The position numbers and the translations under genes were made by a program. Of a DNA stretch of 64,000 nt, positions 33,657 through 42,314 are shown one piece after another. Numbering within the stretch: position 1 is the first letter of the stretch; every line of letters begins with the position of its first letter. Source of the stretch: Aureispira sp. CCB-QB1 (GTDB lineage Bacteria > Bacteroidota > Bacteroidia > Chitinophagales > Saprospiraceae); the NCBI RefSeq assembly GCF_000724545.1, contig NZ_JHBV01000027.1, positions 121,038-185,037 of the forward strand. The letters are read 5' to 3'. Under the pieces are notes generated by a model. That model made no database searches. It had not been told where the DNA came from and saw only the letters and a program-made list of their open reading frames with translations.

Positions 33657-34047
33657 ATGATTGGATTTTTATTAAGAAATAACAACAAGATTGTTTGTTG
33701 ATGTATATAAATTGATTTACTAAAATCTCAGCCATCAGTATTTAGTAAATGGTGTAGTTGGAGGTGTCTTTGGTTTATTTTTTATGATAATGTGTTGTAA
33801 GACTTAAACTTATCTATAATATAAAACGCAGAGGAAGGATAAAAAGTTAGGTGATTATTCACTTTTTTATGTTAAAAAGTGCTTAAATTTTTTGAAGAGA
33901 TGGCTAAAAAAAAAGTTCCTAGCAGGGTCGCTAGGAACTAATTTGGGCAAAAGTGGGTAAACTCAATCACTTTTTCGGAATTGCATTAGGAGAATGCGCA
34001 TCACAATAGATACCAACAATAATTTTTAGTTTTTTTACTTAATACAT
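33657..34047. other. Gap upstream of the small secreted protein gene
   Basis: Apart from the perfect hairpin at 33905-33939, no gene is visible in this stretch. A weak AAAAGTG/CACTTTT inverted repeat (near 33945-33980) precedes the hairpin on the minus strand, so a short RNA could end here. Confidence 0.35.
33905..33939 (-). terminator. Strong minus-strand terminator, source transcript uncertain
   Basis: AGTTCCTAGC pairs perfectly with GCTAGGAACT around a six-base loop and is followed on the minus strand by nine T. It is 300 bases past the T9SS gene stop, with a palindromic repeat in between, so it may end that transcript or a separate small RNA. Confidence 0.75.
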
Positions 34048-34187
34048 TACTCCGTTGAAAAATCGTATTAGTTTGATTATCAGCAAGGTGTATTTCTACT
34101 AACCTTTGTGCTAAAAGACTGATAATCAAACTAATGCAAGATGCTTTTTTACGTTTTTCGTAGGAAAACTAAAAAATCAACGGAGTA
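34048..34187 (+). repeat. Palindromic dispersed repeat, subfamily A (140 bp)
   Basis: Perfect terminal inverted repeats TACTCCGTTGA (34048-34058) and TCAACGGAGTA (34177-34187). A perfect internal 17-bp stem ATTAGTTTGATTATCAG / CTGATAATCAAACTAAT. The right side carries TTTTTTACG-TTTTT-CGTA. It is nearly identical, and identical in length, to the copy at 52021-52160. It lies downstream of the large T9SS protein gene. Confidence 0.9.
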
Positions 34188-34244
34188 TTATTAATATATA
34201 ACTACTATTGATGAATACAAAATCATCACAGATTAAGCCATAGG

Positions 34245-37175
34245 CTATCGTACAATCAATTTCCCAGAATTGAGCAATAAGCCATTTGCTTCTAAGCGAT
34301 AAAAATAGATTCCTTGTTGTAGGTTTCTCCGCTCTAAGATAATCTGTGAATCATTTTGACTATGTTTCTTTACAATACTTCTGCCCATTGCATCAAATAC
34401 CTCTAGGGTAATTGTTTGATATTCTGTTTCACTTTCGATTTTTAAGGTTGTATACTGTTCAAAGGGATTAGGGTAAACATGGACTTTTACTTGAGGTACT
34501 AAAACCTTATCAATATTCGTAAATACAATAAAGTCTTGACCAATAGTATGGAATGTTTGATTGGTAATAACCGCAGGATTTTGATCAAAAAAGATAGCAG
34601 CTTGATTATAGATCACTGTTCCAATTGGGTTATTGGGTTTTTGTCGAATTCTAAAGTCTACAAAACCATGTGAAGCTGCAAAATTTGTTGAGCTATCTGG
34701 TAGCATGATATTATTAAAACGAAATTCAACGACATTGTTCTTCAATAAGCGCCAAGTATAAGTATGACTAGATACACTAGGCAAGATACTCGTTGGATCT
34801 AAATGAGGCGATAATGTGTCCAAAATAACGACATTGGTCGCAAAGTAAGTCCCTGTATTTTGGAAGCGAATTCTATATTCAAGCTCTATATTATCTTCAA
34901 TATAGTGTGGAGCACTATAGCCTACTGGAAAAGCTTGTTTGTCATTAGGGTCCCACGAACCAACATTGGGCTGACAGTCAATTGAATAATAAGGAGAACC
35001 ATCGTTTAGTGTAAAAATGTTAACAAAACCAGTACTAATAGGATTGGGGTTAGGAGCACTAGTTGTTGAGCAACCTTCTACCGTTGCTGACGCTTGAACA
35101 TTCCAAGGGTGCCCTTGCACTTGAGGTATTTGCAATCTAAAGGTTGCTCCTGTCGCCTCAAAATTTTCCCAAGGTGTAGCGCCTCCAGATGGTAAGGTAA
35201 TGCCTGGGCTGCTGTGAAAAATAATATCGTCTTCTATAACCCAATAACTTTGAGGAGCAACCATGTTTTGATTGCCCGTATTTCTAACACGAAACGCAAC
35301 AGAGTCGTTTGCGCAACGAGCTTCTACCTCCAAATTAGGTCCCATCCATGGCAAACAAGAACTATCGGGATAAATATTGGCAGAAGCACAGTGTGTCCTT
35401 GCTCTATTACTGGTATCGCAAGCAGGATCTAGAATGCCATAAATTCTGAAATTATTGCAAGTATTAACTGGTACATTTCCAATGTTAAATGTATAGGTAA
35501 AACCTATTTGACTTGCGATGGGAATCTGAGTACTATCAATAACAAACAAAGAATCTAAAGTAACCTCTATATACACATTAGAAGCGTCTATTGTCCCGTG
35601 GTTGCAATATTCTACGGTGTAATAATTGCTCGCACAATGCACCAAAACAGGAGCCGCTATATCGACATACATGTAAGGACATAGAGTTGTTGGTTGCATT
35701 GGGAAATTAATAATGGCAGAACTATTATAGGTGCCTAGATTGGCGGTAACATTGGTGTTACAAGATGACCAATAAGGGTGTATGGGCATCACATTGACTG
35801 TATAAATACCCGTATCTACAGCCGCAGAGTAGGTTCCATTTGGATTGGGTGTGACATAAGTAGTAAAATTACCCTTGCTAATGGCAACCATAACATCAGT
35901 GTAGGCTGATTCAAGCGGAGAGACAAAGCAGTTGTTATTGGAGTCGATGGCAATACGACCTGTGATTTGTGCACAATTATTGGGGGGCAATATCGAAAAA
36001 CTAAAACTCTGAAAATTAGCAATAGGGCATGCATTATCTGAAAAAGCAATAGAAAATACATTGTTTTGAACCGCAGGAATAATAACATCTAATAAAGCAT
36101 TGTTTTGGTTTCCTGCAATAGGATAGCTCAAGTTAATTGTTGCGTTAGGATAAACTTGAAATATACTTGAATAATTATTAGAAATACTTAGAGAGTCTAT
36201 CGTGTCAGCATCAGATAAGCTTAACTGAAAGTGCAAGTCTTCTCCTGGGCAAGCATCAAAGACCGTAGAGGTTCCCTGAGATTGTACAATGCCATTTCTA
36301 ACCCTAGCAACATTGTCTAAGGACAAACTATTGTTATTACATGACATAACAACGACTTGCATGGTACGCCTTGTATGACCAATTAAAATACCAGCTCTGT
36401 ATTCCTCTACAAAGATATCCATGACAACAACTTGATTCGTAGTAGGAATAAAGTTTAGCTGCCCACTTTGTGTATTAAAATTCACTCCTGAAAGTGTGTT
36501 TAATGGATTGGTAGGCGTAAACCCTGGATTGTAACCAATAGGGGTATTGGCTGCGGTTAGTGGAGCAACTAAAGAGTAAACAACAGAATCTCCATCTGGG
36601 TCAATAATAGAATTAGAGACGGACTGAGCCAAACTATCACAAACAACAAAGATAGGAATATTGGCAAAAGAGGGAGAGCTATTACACGTGATACTACCAT
36701 CTAGTAAGGTTGTTTCTATGTATAAGCTTTGAGTAGAAGGGTTCGCTAGGTTGGTAATAGTTGTATTTCGACAGCAACTAGTGTAGCTAATGGTCCAAGT
36801 ACATCCTGCAGGGGCAGCAGAGAGATCCAAAACCCCTGTATAAGTATTTTCTTCATAGCCTGGCACAAAACCTCCATTACAAGTGCTTTGTCCTGCAAAT
36901 GCAGAACAAGCAACGGGAACCTCACTAACAGATGCCAAGCTTAAGGTTATCGTTTGCGAAAAACCATTACAGGTTCCACTACCAGCAACATCGATATTTA
37001 GATTAGGTGCTAAAGCGATACCACTACAGTCTCGGTACATTCGAAGGGTAATTTGATAACGATTGTTACCCATACAGGTATAACTTAGATCGGCAGCGGC
37101 AGCATGAGATGCTTGTATTTCAGAGCCTAAAAACAGGATGATGAAGAAAGAAAAGTATATTTTGAGGTAGTTCAT
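34245..37175 (-). CDS. Large secreted adhesin-like protein with T9SS sorting domain
   Basis: A 976-residue exported protein. The signal peptide ends near IQASHA. The N-terminal 400 residues are Cys-containing beta domains (LSYTCMGNNRYQITLRMYRD, a pattern common in Saprospiraceae surface proteins). The middle contains a Cna-B/SdrD-like segment (ITGRIAIDSNNNCFVSPLES). Residues about 740-880 form a DUF11-like conserved repeat domain (SWDPNDKQAFPVGY, IEYRIRFQNTGTYFA-type). The C-terminal 80 residues are a type A T9SS sorting domain: VHVYPNPFEQYTTLKI to GKLIVR. Likely exposed on the cell surface or released. It is transcribed alone. Confidence 0.9.
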   Translation of the reverse strand: MNYLKIYFSFFIILFLGSEIQASHAAAADLSYTCMGNNRYQITLRMYRDCSGIALAPNLNIDVAGSGTCNGFSQTITLSLASVSEVPVACSAFAGQSTCNGGFVPGYEENTYTGVLDLSAAPAGCTWTISYTSCCRNTTITNLANPSTQSLYIETTLLDGSITCNSSPSFANIPIFVVCDSLAQSVSNSIIDPDGDSVVYSLVAPLTAANTPIGYNPGFTPTNPLNTLSGVNFNTQSGQLNFIPTTNQVVVMDIFVEEYRAGILIGHTRRTMQVVVMSCNNNSLSLDNVARVRNGIVQSQGTSTVFDACPGEDLHFQLSLSDADTIDSLSISNNYSSIFQVYPNATINLSYPIAGNQNNALLDVIIPAVQNNVFSIAFSDNACPIANFQSFSFSILPPNNCAQITGRIAIDSNNNCFVSPLESAYTDVMVAISKGNFTTYVTPNPNGTYSAAVDTGIYTVNVMPIHPYWSSCNTNVTANLGTYNSSAIINFPMQPTTLCPYMYVDIAAPVLVHCASNYYTVEYCNHGTIDASNVYIEVTLDSLFVIDSTQIPIASQIGFTYTFNIGNVPVNTCNNFRIYGILDPACDTSNRARTHCASANIYPDSSCLPWMGPNLEVEARCANDSVAFRVRNTGNQNMVAPQSYWVIEDDIIFHSSPGITLPSGGATPWENFEATGATFRLQIPQVQGHPWNVQASATVEGCSTTSAPNPNPISTGFVNIFTLNDGSPYYSIDCQPNVGSWDPNDKQAFPVGYSAPHYIEDNIELEYRIRFQNTGTYFATNVVILDTLSPHLDPTSILPSVSSHTYTWRLLKNNVVEFRFNNIMLPDSSTNFAASHGFVDFRIRQKPNNPIGTVIYNQAAIFFDQNPAVITNQTFHTIGQDFIVFTNIDKVLVPQVKVHVYPNPFEQYTTLKIESETEYQTITLEVFDAMGRSIVKKHSQNDSQIILERRNLQQGIYFYRLEANGLLLNSGKLIVR

Positions 37176-37381
37176 ATGTATATAATTTTGGAGGAAATAT
37201 TTGAGCAGCTATTAGCCAGTACTCAAAGAAACATTAATGCGGTTCTTTCCACGGTACTAAGTTCTAAAATTCCACTTGTGAAATCAAAGACATTAAATTC
37301 AATTTATAGATAGTTTTTTGTAAATTGTGATGAATAACTTATTGCTAAATAGTAGTTTTTAGTTTTTTTTATAGACTGATT

Positions 37382-38770
37382 ATGTATAAAAGTAAATTAA
37401 TAGAAATCTTTTCTGCGCTGTCCAAAACAGAACAAAATCGCCTGAAAAAATTTGTCCACTCTCCTTATCACAATACTCATGAAGAAGTACATCGTTTGTT
37501 GGATTATTTAATGGATAATAAGAGTTATCGAATAGAGGATGCTTTTAAGCGTGTCTTTCCCAAAATGCCCTATCGCCCTCAAAAAATACGGAATACAATG
37601 TCCTATTTGCAGAAACTAATTGATAAGTTTTTGGTATATGAGGCATTAGAGACCAAAGAAGCTGTACGAAATAAAATGTTGCTTTCTGTTTACAGAACGA
37701 AAAAATTAGAGAAATGCTTTAAGTCTACTCTAAAATACAGCGAATCATTGTTAAATAAAAGTCAATATAAAGATGCCGCGTATTATTACCTTGATTACGA
37801 ACTGCAACAAGAACAATTCTTATTTGCCGAAGAAAAAAAACGTTTGGAAGCCAAAAATGTACAGGAAGTATTAAATAGTTTTGATATATTTTATATGGCC
37901 AACAAGCTCAAATATTGTGTAACGGCACTGACCCATCAGAATATCTTTCGAACAAAATATGAGTTGAGAATTGTAGAACCCATTTTAGAGCAAATAGAAA
38001 AAGAAGGTTGGTTGAAATATCCTTTTATTGCTGTATATTATCATAGTTATAAGGCAATGACAGATTTTGATAATATAGAAGCCTTCTTTCAACTCAAAGC
38101 TACTTTTTTGGAGCATAGCCATCTGTTTAGAACAGGTGAACTAAAGGATTTATATATTACTGCGATTAGTTTTTGCATCAAACATCTAAACCTAGGTAGA
38201 GAAGAGTTTACGGTTGAAATTTTTGACTTGTACAAATCTGGACTCATTAATGGGGTGTTGGTCGAGGATGGCAAGTTATCAAGGTTTACCTATAAAAATA
38301 TTGTTACTATTGGTTTGAAATGTGGCAATTTTGATTGGGTACGTCAATTTATCAGCGACTATGCACCTTATCTTAATGTAACTCATAGAGAAAGTTATAC
38401 CAATTATAATTTGGCAAAACTCCATTATATGACAGGAGATTATAAGCAATCAATGAAAATGTTCTTGACACTAGGAAACACGGATAGAGAGTTGATTATG
38501 GGAACCAAAGTCTCGCTTCTGAAGATTTACTACGAACAAGGGGAATACGATGCTTTGGAATCTTTGTTAGAGAGCTTTAGAGCATATATAAAGCGGAATA
38601 GAGAGCTAAGCGATTATCAAAAACAAAGCTATTTAAACTTGATTCGGTACTTGCAAAAAGTACAAAATCATAACTTTTATGACAAAAAAGTACAACAGAA
38701 GTTATTAGAAGAGGTGAGAAATGAGCCGCAGTTGCCCGAACGTCAATGGATTATTAGCCAAATAAAATAA
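37382..38770 (+). CDS. Helical (TPR-like) cytoplasmic protein, unknown function
   Basis: A 462-residue protein with no signal peptide or membrane segment. The N-terminus (MYKSKLIEIFSALSKTEQNRL, then FVHSPYHNTHEEV) has a form I associate with uncharacterised Saprospiria proteins. The rest is all-helical with many Tyr and Lys residues and TPR-like pairs (YNLAKLHYMTGDYKQSMKMF). Function not recognised. It is divergently transcribed from the T9SS gene across a 206-base gap. Confidence 0.75.
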   Translation: MYKSKLIEIFSALSKTEQNRLKKFVHSPYHNTHEEVHRLLDYLMDNKSYRIEDAFKRVFPKMPYRPQKIRNTMSYLQKLIDKFLVYEALETKEAVRNKMLLSVYRTKKLEKCFKSTLKYSESLLNKSQYKDAAYYYLDYELQQEQFLFAEEKKRLEAKNVQEVLNSFDIFYMANKLKYCVTALTHQNIFRTKYELRIVEPILEQIEKEGWLKYPFIAVYYHSYKAMTDFDNIEAFFQLKATFLEHSHLFRTGELKDLYITAISFCIKHLNLGREEFTVEIFDLYKSGLINGVLVEDGKLSRFTYKNIVTIGLKCGNFDWVRQFISDYAPYLNVTHRESYTNYNLAKLHYMTGDYKQSMKMFLTLGNTDRELIMGTKVSLLKIYYEQGEYDALESLLESFRAYIKRNRELSDYQKQSYLNLIRYLQKVQNHNFYDKKVQQKLLEEVRNEPQLPERQWIISQIK

Positions 38771-38810
38771 TAGCTTAATTCTAATTGAGGTCTTGCAAAG
38801 TTGAAGGACA

Positions 38811-38840
38811 AAAAAAAGCAACATGCTTTAGCATGTTGCT
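38811..38840 (-). terminator. Terminator of the 38871 gene
   Basis: AGCAACATGC pairs perfectly with GCATGTTGCT around a four-base loop; on the minus strand seven T follow. Confidence 0.9.
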
Positions 38841-38870
38841 CTCTAAGATTTATGAGAAGTTTAAAACTTC

Positions 38871-39323
38871 TTATTTTTTGTCTTTGTTGATAACAATAGT
38901 CTTAGTTTTGCTAGCACCAGTCTCATCTTCGATAACGAACTTGTAAGTACCGTCTTCCAAAGATTGAACGTTTAGAGCATTGTAGTTGTTACCATCTTCT
39001 ACTTGAAGAACACGGTGAGCTGCAGTTTTGTAGCCTTCCTCATCAAATAGTTTCATAGTCAATTTTCTTTGCTCTTCAGACTTTAGAGAGAAAACGAATA
39101 CGTCATCGTTTACTTCATCTTCAGCAATCATCTCGATGTCTAAAACTTTTGCTACTTTTTCAGCAGCCATTAAAGACGTGTAAATAGTAGCAACGATTTG
39201 TTGATCATCACCATCATCCATCATTAATACAACAGCAACCATTTTATCTTCTTGTGCTGGTGCAAACGCAAAAGTAGATCCCATTGTTACTACCATTGCT
39301 AACATTAACGTTAAAAACTTCAT
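38871..39323 (-). CDS. Small secreted acidic protein, unknown
   Basis: A 150-residue protein with a signal peptide (MKFLTLMLAMVVTMGSTFAFA). The mature part is acidic (MMDDGDDQQ, AEDEVNDD) and ends in a beta-rich segment, LEDGTYKFVIEDETGASKTK-type followed by TIVINKDKK, similar in shape to a short Ig-like or sorting-domain strand set, but it lacks the PNP motif of T9SS domains. Codon use looks highly biased toward common codons, which hints at strong expression (inference). No family assigned. Confidence 0.7.
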   Translation of the reverse strand: MKFLTLMLAMVVTMGSTFAFAPAQEDKMVAVVLMMDDGDDQQIVATIYTSLMAAEKVAKVLDIEMIAEDEVNDDVFVFSLKSEEQRKLTMKLFDEEGYKTAAHRVLQVEDGNNYNALNVQSLEDGTYKFVIEDETGASKTKTIVINKDKK

Positions 39324-39672
39324 AGCTAATTAGTTTTGTTGTTAAAAAAAAATTGAATTCAAATTCTTTATCTTTGTTAAAACAATAAAAAAATCAAAAT
39401 AGTTTCTTATTGTTAGAACTTTCTTTTTTGCTCATAATGAATCATTTGCTATATCAAATATAAGGCTTTTATTCTTCAAAGCAAGTTTTTTAACAAAAAA
39501 AAAGAAGTTTTTGTTTAAAAAGCTATGAAAATAGATTCATAAGTCCATTTGTTGACAATAAAAAAAACGTTAAAAACAGATAGTCAGAATCTTATTCTAT
39601 TTGAATGATTTTATTTGAAATATTAATTTTTTATAACTTTGGTTGTTTTGTTAAAATAAACCCAATATTTTT
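39324..39672. other. Divergent promoter region
   Basis: This very AT-rich stretch of 349 bases lies between the acidic secreted protein gene (minus) and the purine nucleoside phosphorylase gene (plus). A candidate plus-strand promoter is listed separately. No gene or repeat is seen. Confidence 0.4.
39614..39641 (+). promoter_or_regulatory. Putative promoter of the purine nucleoside phosphorylase gene
   Basis: TTTG at 39614-39617 and TAACTTTG at 39634-39641 match the Bacteroidota boxes, with a 16-base spacer that is slightly short. The ATG is 32 bases downstream. Confidence 0.5.
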
Positions 39673-40491
39673 ATGTACAAAAAAATACAAGAAGCAGTTG
39701 CCTACCTTCAATCAAAATCACAAAAATTTGAGCCTCAAATAGGTGTTATTTTAGGAACAGGATTGGGAGCATTTCGTCAAGAAATAGAAGTAGTGGTCGA
39801 AATTTCGTATAATGAAATTCCTTACTTTGCGGAATCTACTGTAGAAAGTCATGCAGGGAAATTAATCTTTGGTTATTTTCAAGGGATTCCTATCGTAGCA
39901 ATGGCTGGTCGTTTTCATTATTACGAAGGATACAGCATGGAGGAAGTTACGTTTCCTGTTCGTGTATTGAAGTACTTAAATATCGAACGATTAATTATAT
40001 CCAATGCGGCAGGAGGAGTACAAGCGCATCTTTATCCAGGAGACATTGTCTTTATCAAAGATCATATCAATTTGCATGCTCAAAACCCACTAAGAGGAAA
40101 AAATGATGCTCGATTGGGCGTTCGATTTCCAGATATGTTAAAGACCTATGATGTTGCCTTAAATCAAAAGGCAATTGCTATTGCTCAAAAGAATAATATT
40201 CGAGCGTTTGAAGGAGTTTATGTGGGAACCCAAGGTCCTAACCTAGAAACGCCAGCAGAATATAACTTCTTTAATATTATAGGTGGTGATGTAGTTGGAA
40301 TGTCTACTATTCCTGAAGTATTAGTTGCTAAGCACATGGAATTACCCGTATTTGTTGTTTCTGTGGTTTCTAATCGTTGTTTTCCAATTGACGAAATTAC
40401 GGAAACAACAGTAGAAGAAGTTATCGAAGTGGTGCAACAAACAGAATCTAAATTGACCTTGATTCTTAAAGAGCTTTTAGCAGAACTTTAG
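39673..40491 (+). CDS. Purine nucleoside phosphorylase (trimeric, PNP-I type)
   Basis: A 272-residue cytoplasmic enzyme that phosphorolyses inosine/guanosine to the base and ribose-1-phosphate in purine salvage. Family motifs present: GVILGTGLGAF (phosphate-binding), AGRFHYYEGY, ISNAAGGVQ, GTQGPNLETPAEY with the base-contacting Glu, VGMSTIPEVLVAKH, and VVSNRC containing the catalytic Asn. Length and motifs match the low-molecular-mass trimeric class rather than hexameric DeoD. A promoter lies just upstream. Confidence 0.95.
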   Translation: MYKKIQEAVAYLQSKSQKFEPQIGVILGTGLGAFRQEIEVVVEISYNEIPYFAESTVESHAGKLIFGYFQGIPIVAMAGRFHYYEGYSMEEVTFPVRVLKYLNIERLIISNAAGGVQAHLYPGDIVFIKDHINLHAQNPLRGKNDARLGVRFPDMLKTYDVALNQKAIAIAQKNNIRAFEGVYVGTQGPNLETPAEYNFFNIIGGDVVGMSTIPEVLVAKHMELPVFVVSVVSNRCFPIDEITETTVEEVIEVVQQTESKLTLILKELLAEL

Positions 40492-40951
40492 CCTTTTGAA
40501 ATTATATGACTAGAATCGTTCCTAAAATTAGAATAGGGAGGAAAGAGGTTAGGCTTTGTGTTGGAGATATAATTTTAAGTGGTATGCTCTAAAATGCAGC
40601 AATCCTTTTTGGGGAAGCAGCACTTCTTTTTGAATATCTATGATTTAATTGTATTTTTGCAACTCTATTGCCTTTCTCTGAAAAAAGAATAGATGCTATT
40701 GCTTGTTTGATGATTCATACATCGATATTTTTACGCAAGTTACGAGAACTATTATGGTTACACCATACTGTGCCTAAAGAATCAGAGATTTTTTACAATG
40801 GTCCACTAAATAAAGTGCATTAACTTGATAATTAGTAGGATGATTTGTTTGTAACGAACTTTTTAGAAGTAATCATCAGACTAATATAGGGTGTTTGTTT
40901 ATTTGAAAAATATAAATTAGCGGACGACTATTTTTATAAACATTAACAATA
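40492..40951. other. Gap between the phosphorylase gene and prfA
   Basis: I see no convincing gene in these 460 bases. The segment around 40820-40890 (GATAATTAGTAGG, TAACGAACTTT, ATCATCAGACTAATATA) resembles a badly decayed copy of the palindromic repeat. Confidence 0.35.
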
Positions 40952-42025
40952 ATGATTGATAAGTTAAGAGCCTTAAAAGATAAGTTCCAATTACTCGAAG
41001 AACAACTTTCTGATCCAGAAGTGACTTCAGATATGAATCGCTTTATGAAAATTAATAAAGAGTATAAGGATTTAAAACCTTTGGTAGAGGCACACGATTC
41101 ATATAAAGCAATGCTAGATGGTATTGCCGAATGCAAAGAAATCATAGCAGAAGGGGGAGATCCTGATTTTGTCGAAATGGCTAAGGAAGACTTAAAAGAA
41201 TGGGAAGACAAAAAAGGTCCCTTCGAGGAGGAGTTGAAAATGATGTTAATTCCTAAGGATCCAGAGGATGAGAAAAACGTTACCATCGAGATTCGCGCCG
41301 GGGCAGGAGGTGATGAAGCTGCTATCTTTGCGGGAGATATGTTGCGTGTTTATGAACGTTTTATTGATAAACAAGGATGGAAAAGAGAATACATTGCTTC
41401 TAATGAAAGTGAATCGGGGGGCTTTAGTAAAGTTATTTTAGAGGTAACTGGAGATAATGTATATGGAATGTTGAAGTATGAATCTGGAACACACCGAGTG
41501 CAACGAATTCCCAAAACAGAGTCACAAGGACGTGTGCATACATCAGCTGTGACTGTTGCTGTTATGCCAATTTTTGAAATGGAAGATGTAGAAATTAACA
41601 AAGCTGATCTGTCTTGGGATACCTTTCGCGCAAGTGGTGCAGGAGGACAGCACGTTAACAAAACTGAATCGGCAGTACGTGTAACACACAAACCAAGCGG
41701 TGTTGTTGTTGAGTGTCAAGATGGGCGTTCTCAATTAAAAAATAGAGAAATTGCCCTTCAAAAACTATATGCAAAATTATATGAGTTGCAGCAACAAGAA
41801 CATGAAGATAGTATCTCTGCTTTGAGAAATACGCTGATTGTTTCGGGAGATCGTTCCTCTAAAATTCGCACGTATAATTATTCTCAAAATAGAGTAACAG
41901 ATCATCGAATTAACTTTACTAAATACAACCTAAGTGAAGTAATGGATGGTGCTTTGGATGAATTTATAGAAGCCATCCAAGTAACTTACAACATGGAAAA
42001 ATTAAAAGCATCGGAAGAGGTATAG
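40952..42025 (+). CDS. prfA: Peptide chain release factor 1
   Basis: A 357-residue RF1 of normal length, which recognises UAA and UAG stop codons and releases the peptide. The catalytic GGQ is at residues 231-233 (SGAGGQHVNKTESAVR). The stop-codon tripeptide region reads PKT at 187-189 (RIPKTESQGRVHTSA), the P-x-T form of RF1 rather than the SPF of RF2. The N-terminal helical domain and C-terminal RVTDHRINFT are also present. It ends in a terminator at 42113. Confidence 0.97.
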   Translation: MIDKLRALKDKFQLLEEQLSDPEVTSDMNRFMKINKEYKDLKPLVEAHDSYKAMLDGIAECKEIIAEGGDPDFVEMAKEDLKEWEDKKGPFEEELKMMLIPKDPEDEKNVTIEIRAGAGGDEAAIFAGDMLRVYERFIDKQGWKREYIASNESESGGFSKVILEVTGDNVYGMLKYESGTHRVQRIPKTESQGRVHTSAVTVAVMPIFEMEDVEINKADLSWDTFRASGAGGQHVNKTESAVRVTHKPSGVVVECQDGRSQLKNREIALQKLYAKLYELQQQEHEDSISALRNTLIVSGDRSSKIRTYNYSQNRVTDHRINFTKYNLSEVMDGALDEFIEAIQVTYNMEKLKASEEV

Positions 42026-42035
42026 TCACTTGTTT

Positions 42036-42077
42036 TAGTAGTTAGTTAGGCTGCTACTTCGTGGTTTTTACAAACTA
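42036..42077 (+). repeat. Short degenerate copy of the palindromic repeat
   Basis: TAGTAGTTAGTTAGGCTGCT plus ACTTCGTGGTTTTTACAAACTA: same module and near-matching right end (CAAACTA versus CAACGAACTA) as the 85-bp copy at 13947. It lies between the prfA stop and its terminator. Confidence 0.55.
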
Positions 42078-42112
42078 TTGTTCTTTTGAAGATGTAATAA
42101 ACAAAAAGGCTC

Positions 42113-42152
42113 TTAGTCTCCTGTTTAACAGGGTTCTGGGAGCCTTTTTTTT
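42113..42152 (+). terminator. Terminator of prfA
   Basis: AAAAAGGCTC pairs with GAGCCTTTTT; an inner CCTGT/ACAGG helix extends the stem. A run of eight T follows. Confidence 0.85.
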
Positions 42153-42314
42153 ATTTTAAAATAAACACAATGGCTTTATTGTTATTGTTTCACATTCTTA
42201 TTTTTCTAAAATTTGTCCTTAGTAATTGATTAAAAAGTAGCCGACAAATTAGGTTTAATTATTCGCATGCTGTGATTATTGGGAGCTACTTTTAGAAACA
42301 AAAAATACAAAAAT

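Noticed and set aside
40710..40823. 37-codon plus-strand open frame upstream of prfA
   Set aside because: Too short, no signal peptide or family pattern, no clear ribosome-binding context; could be chance or a gene remnant.
41350..41691. 113-codon minus-strand open frame
   Set aside because: It is antisense to the conserved catalytic region of prfA and shows no protein family resemblance.
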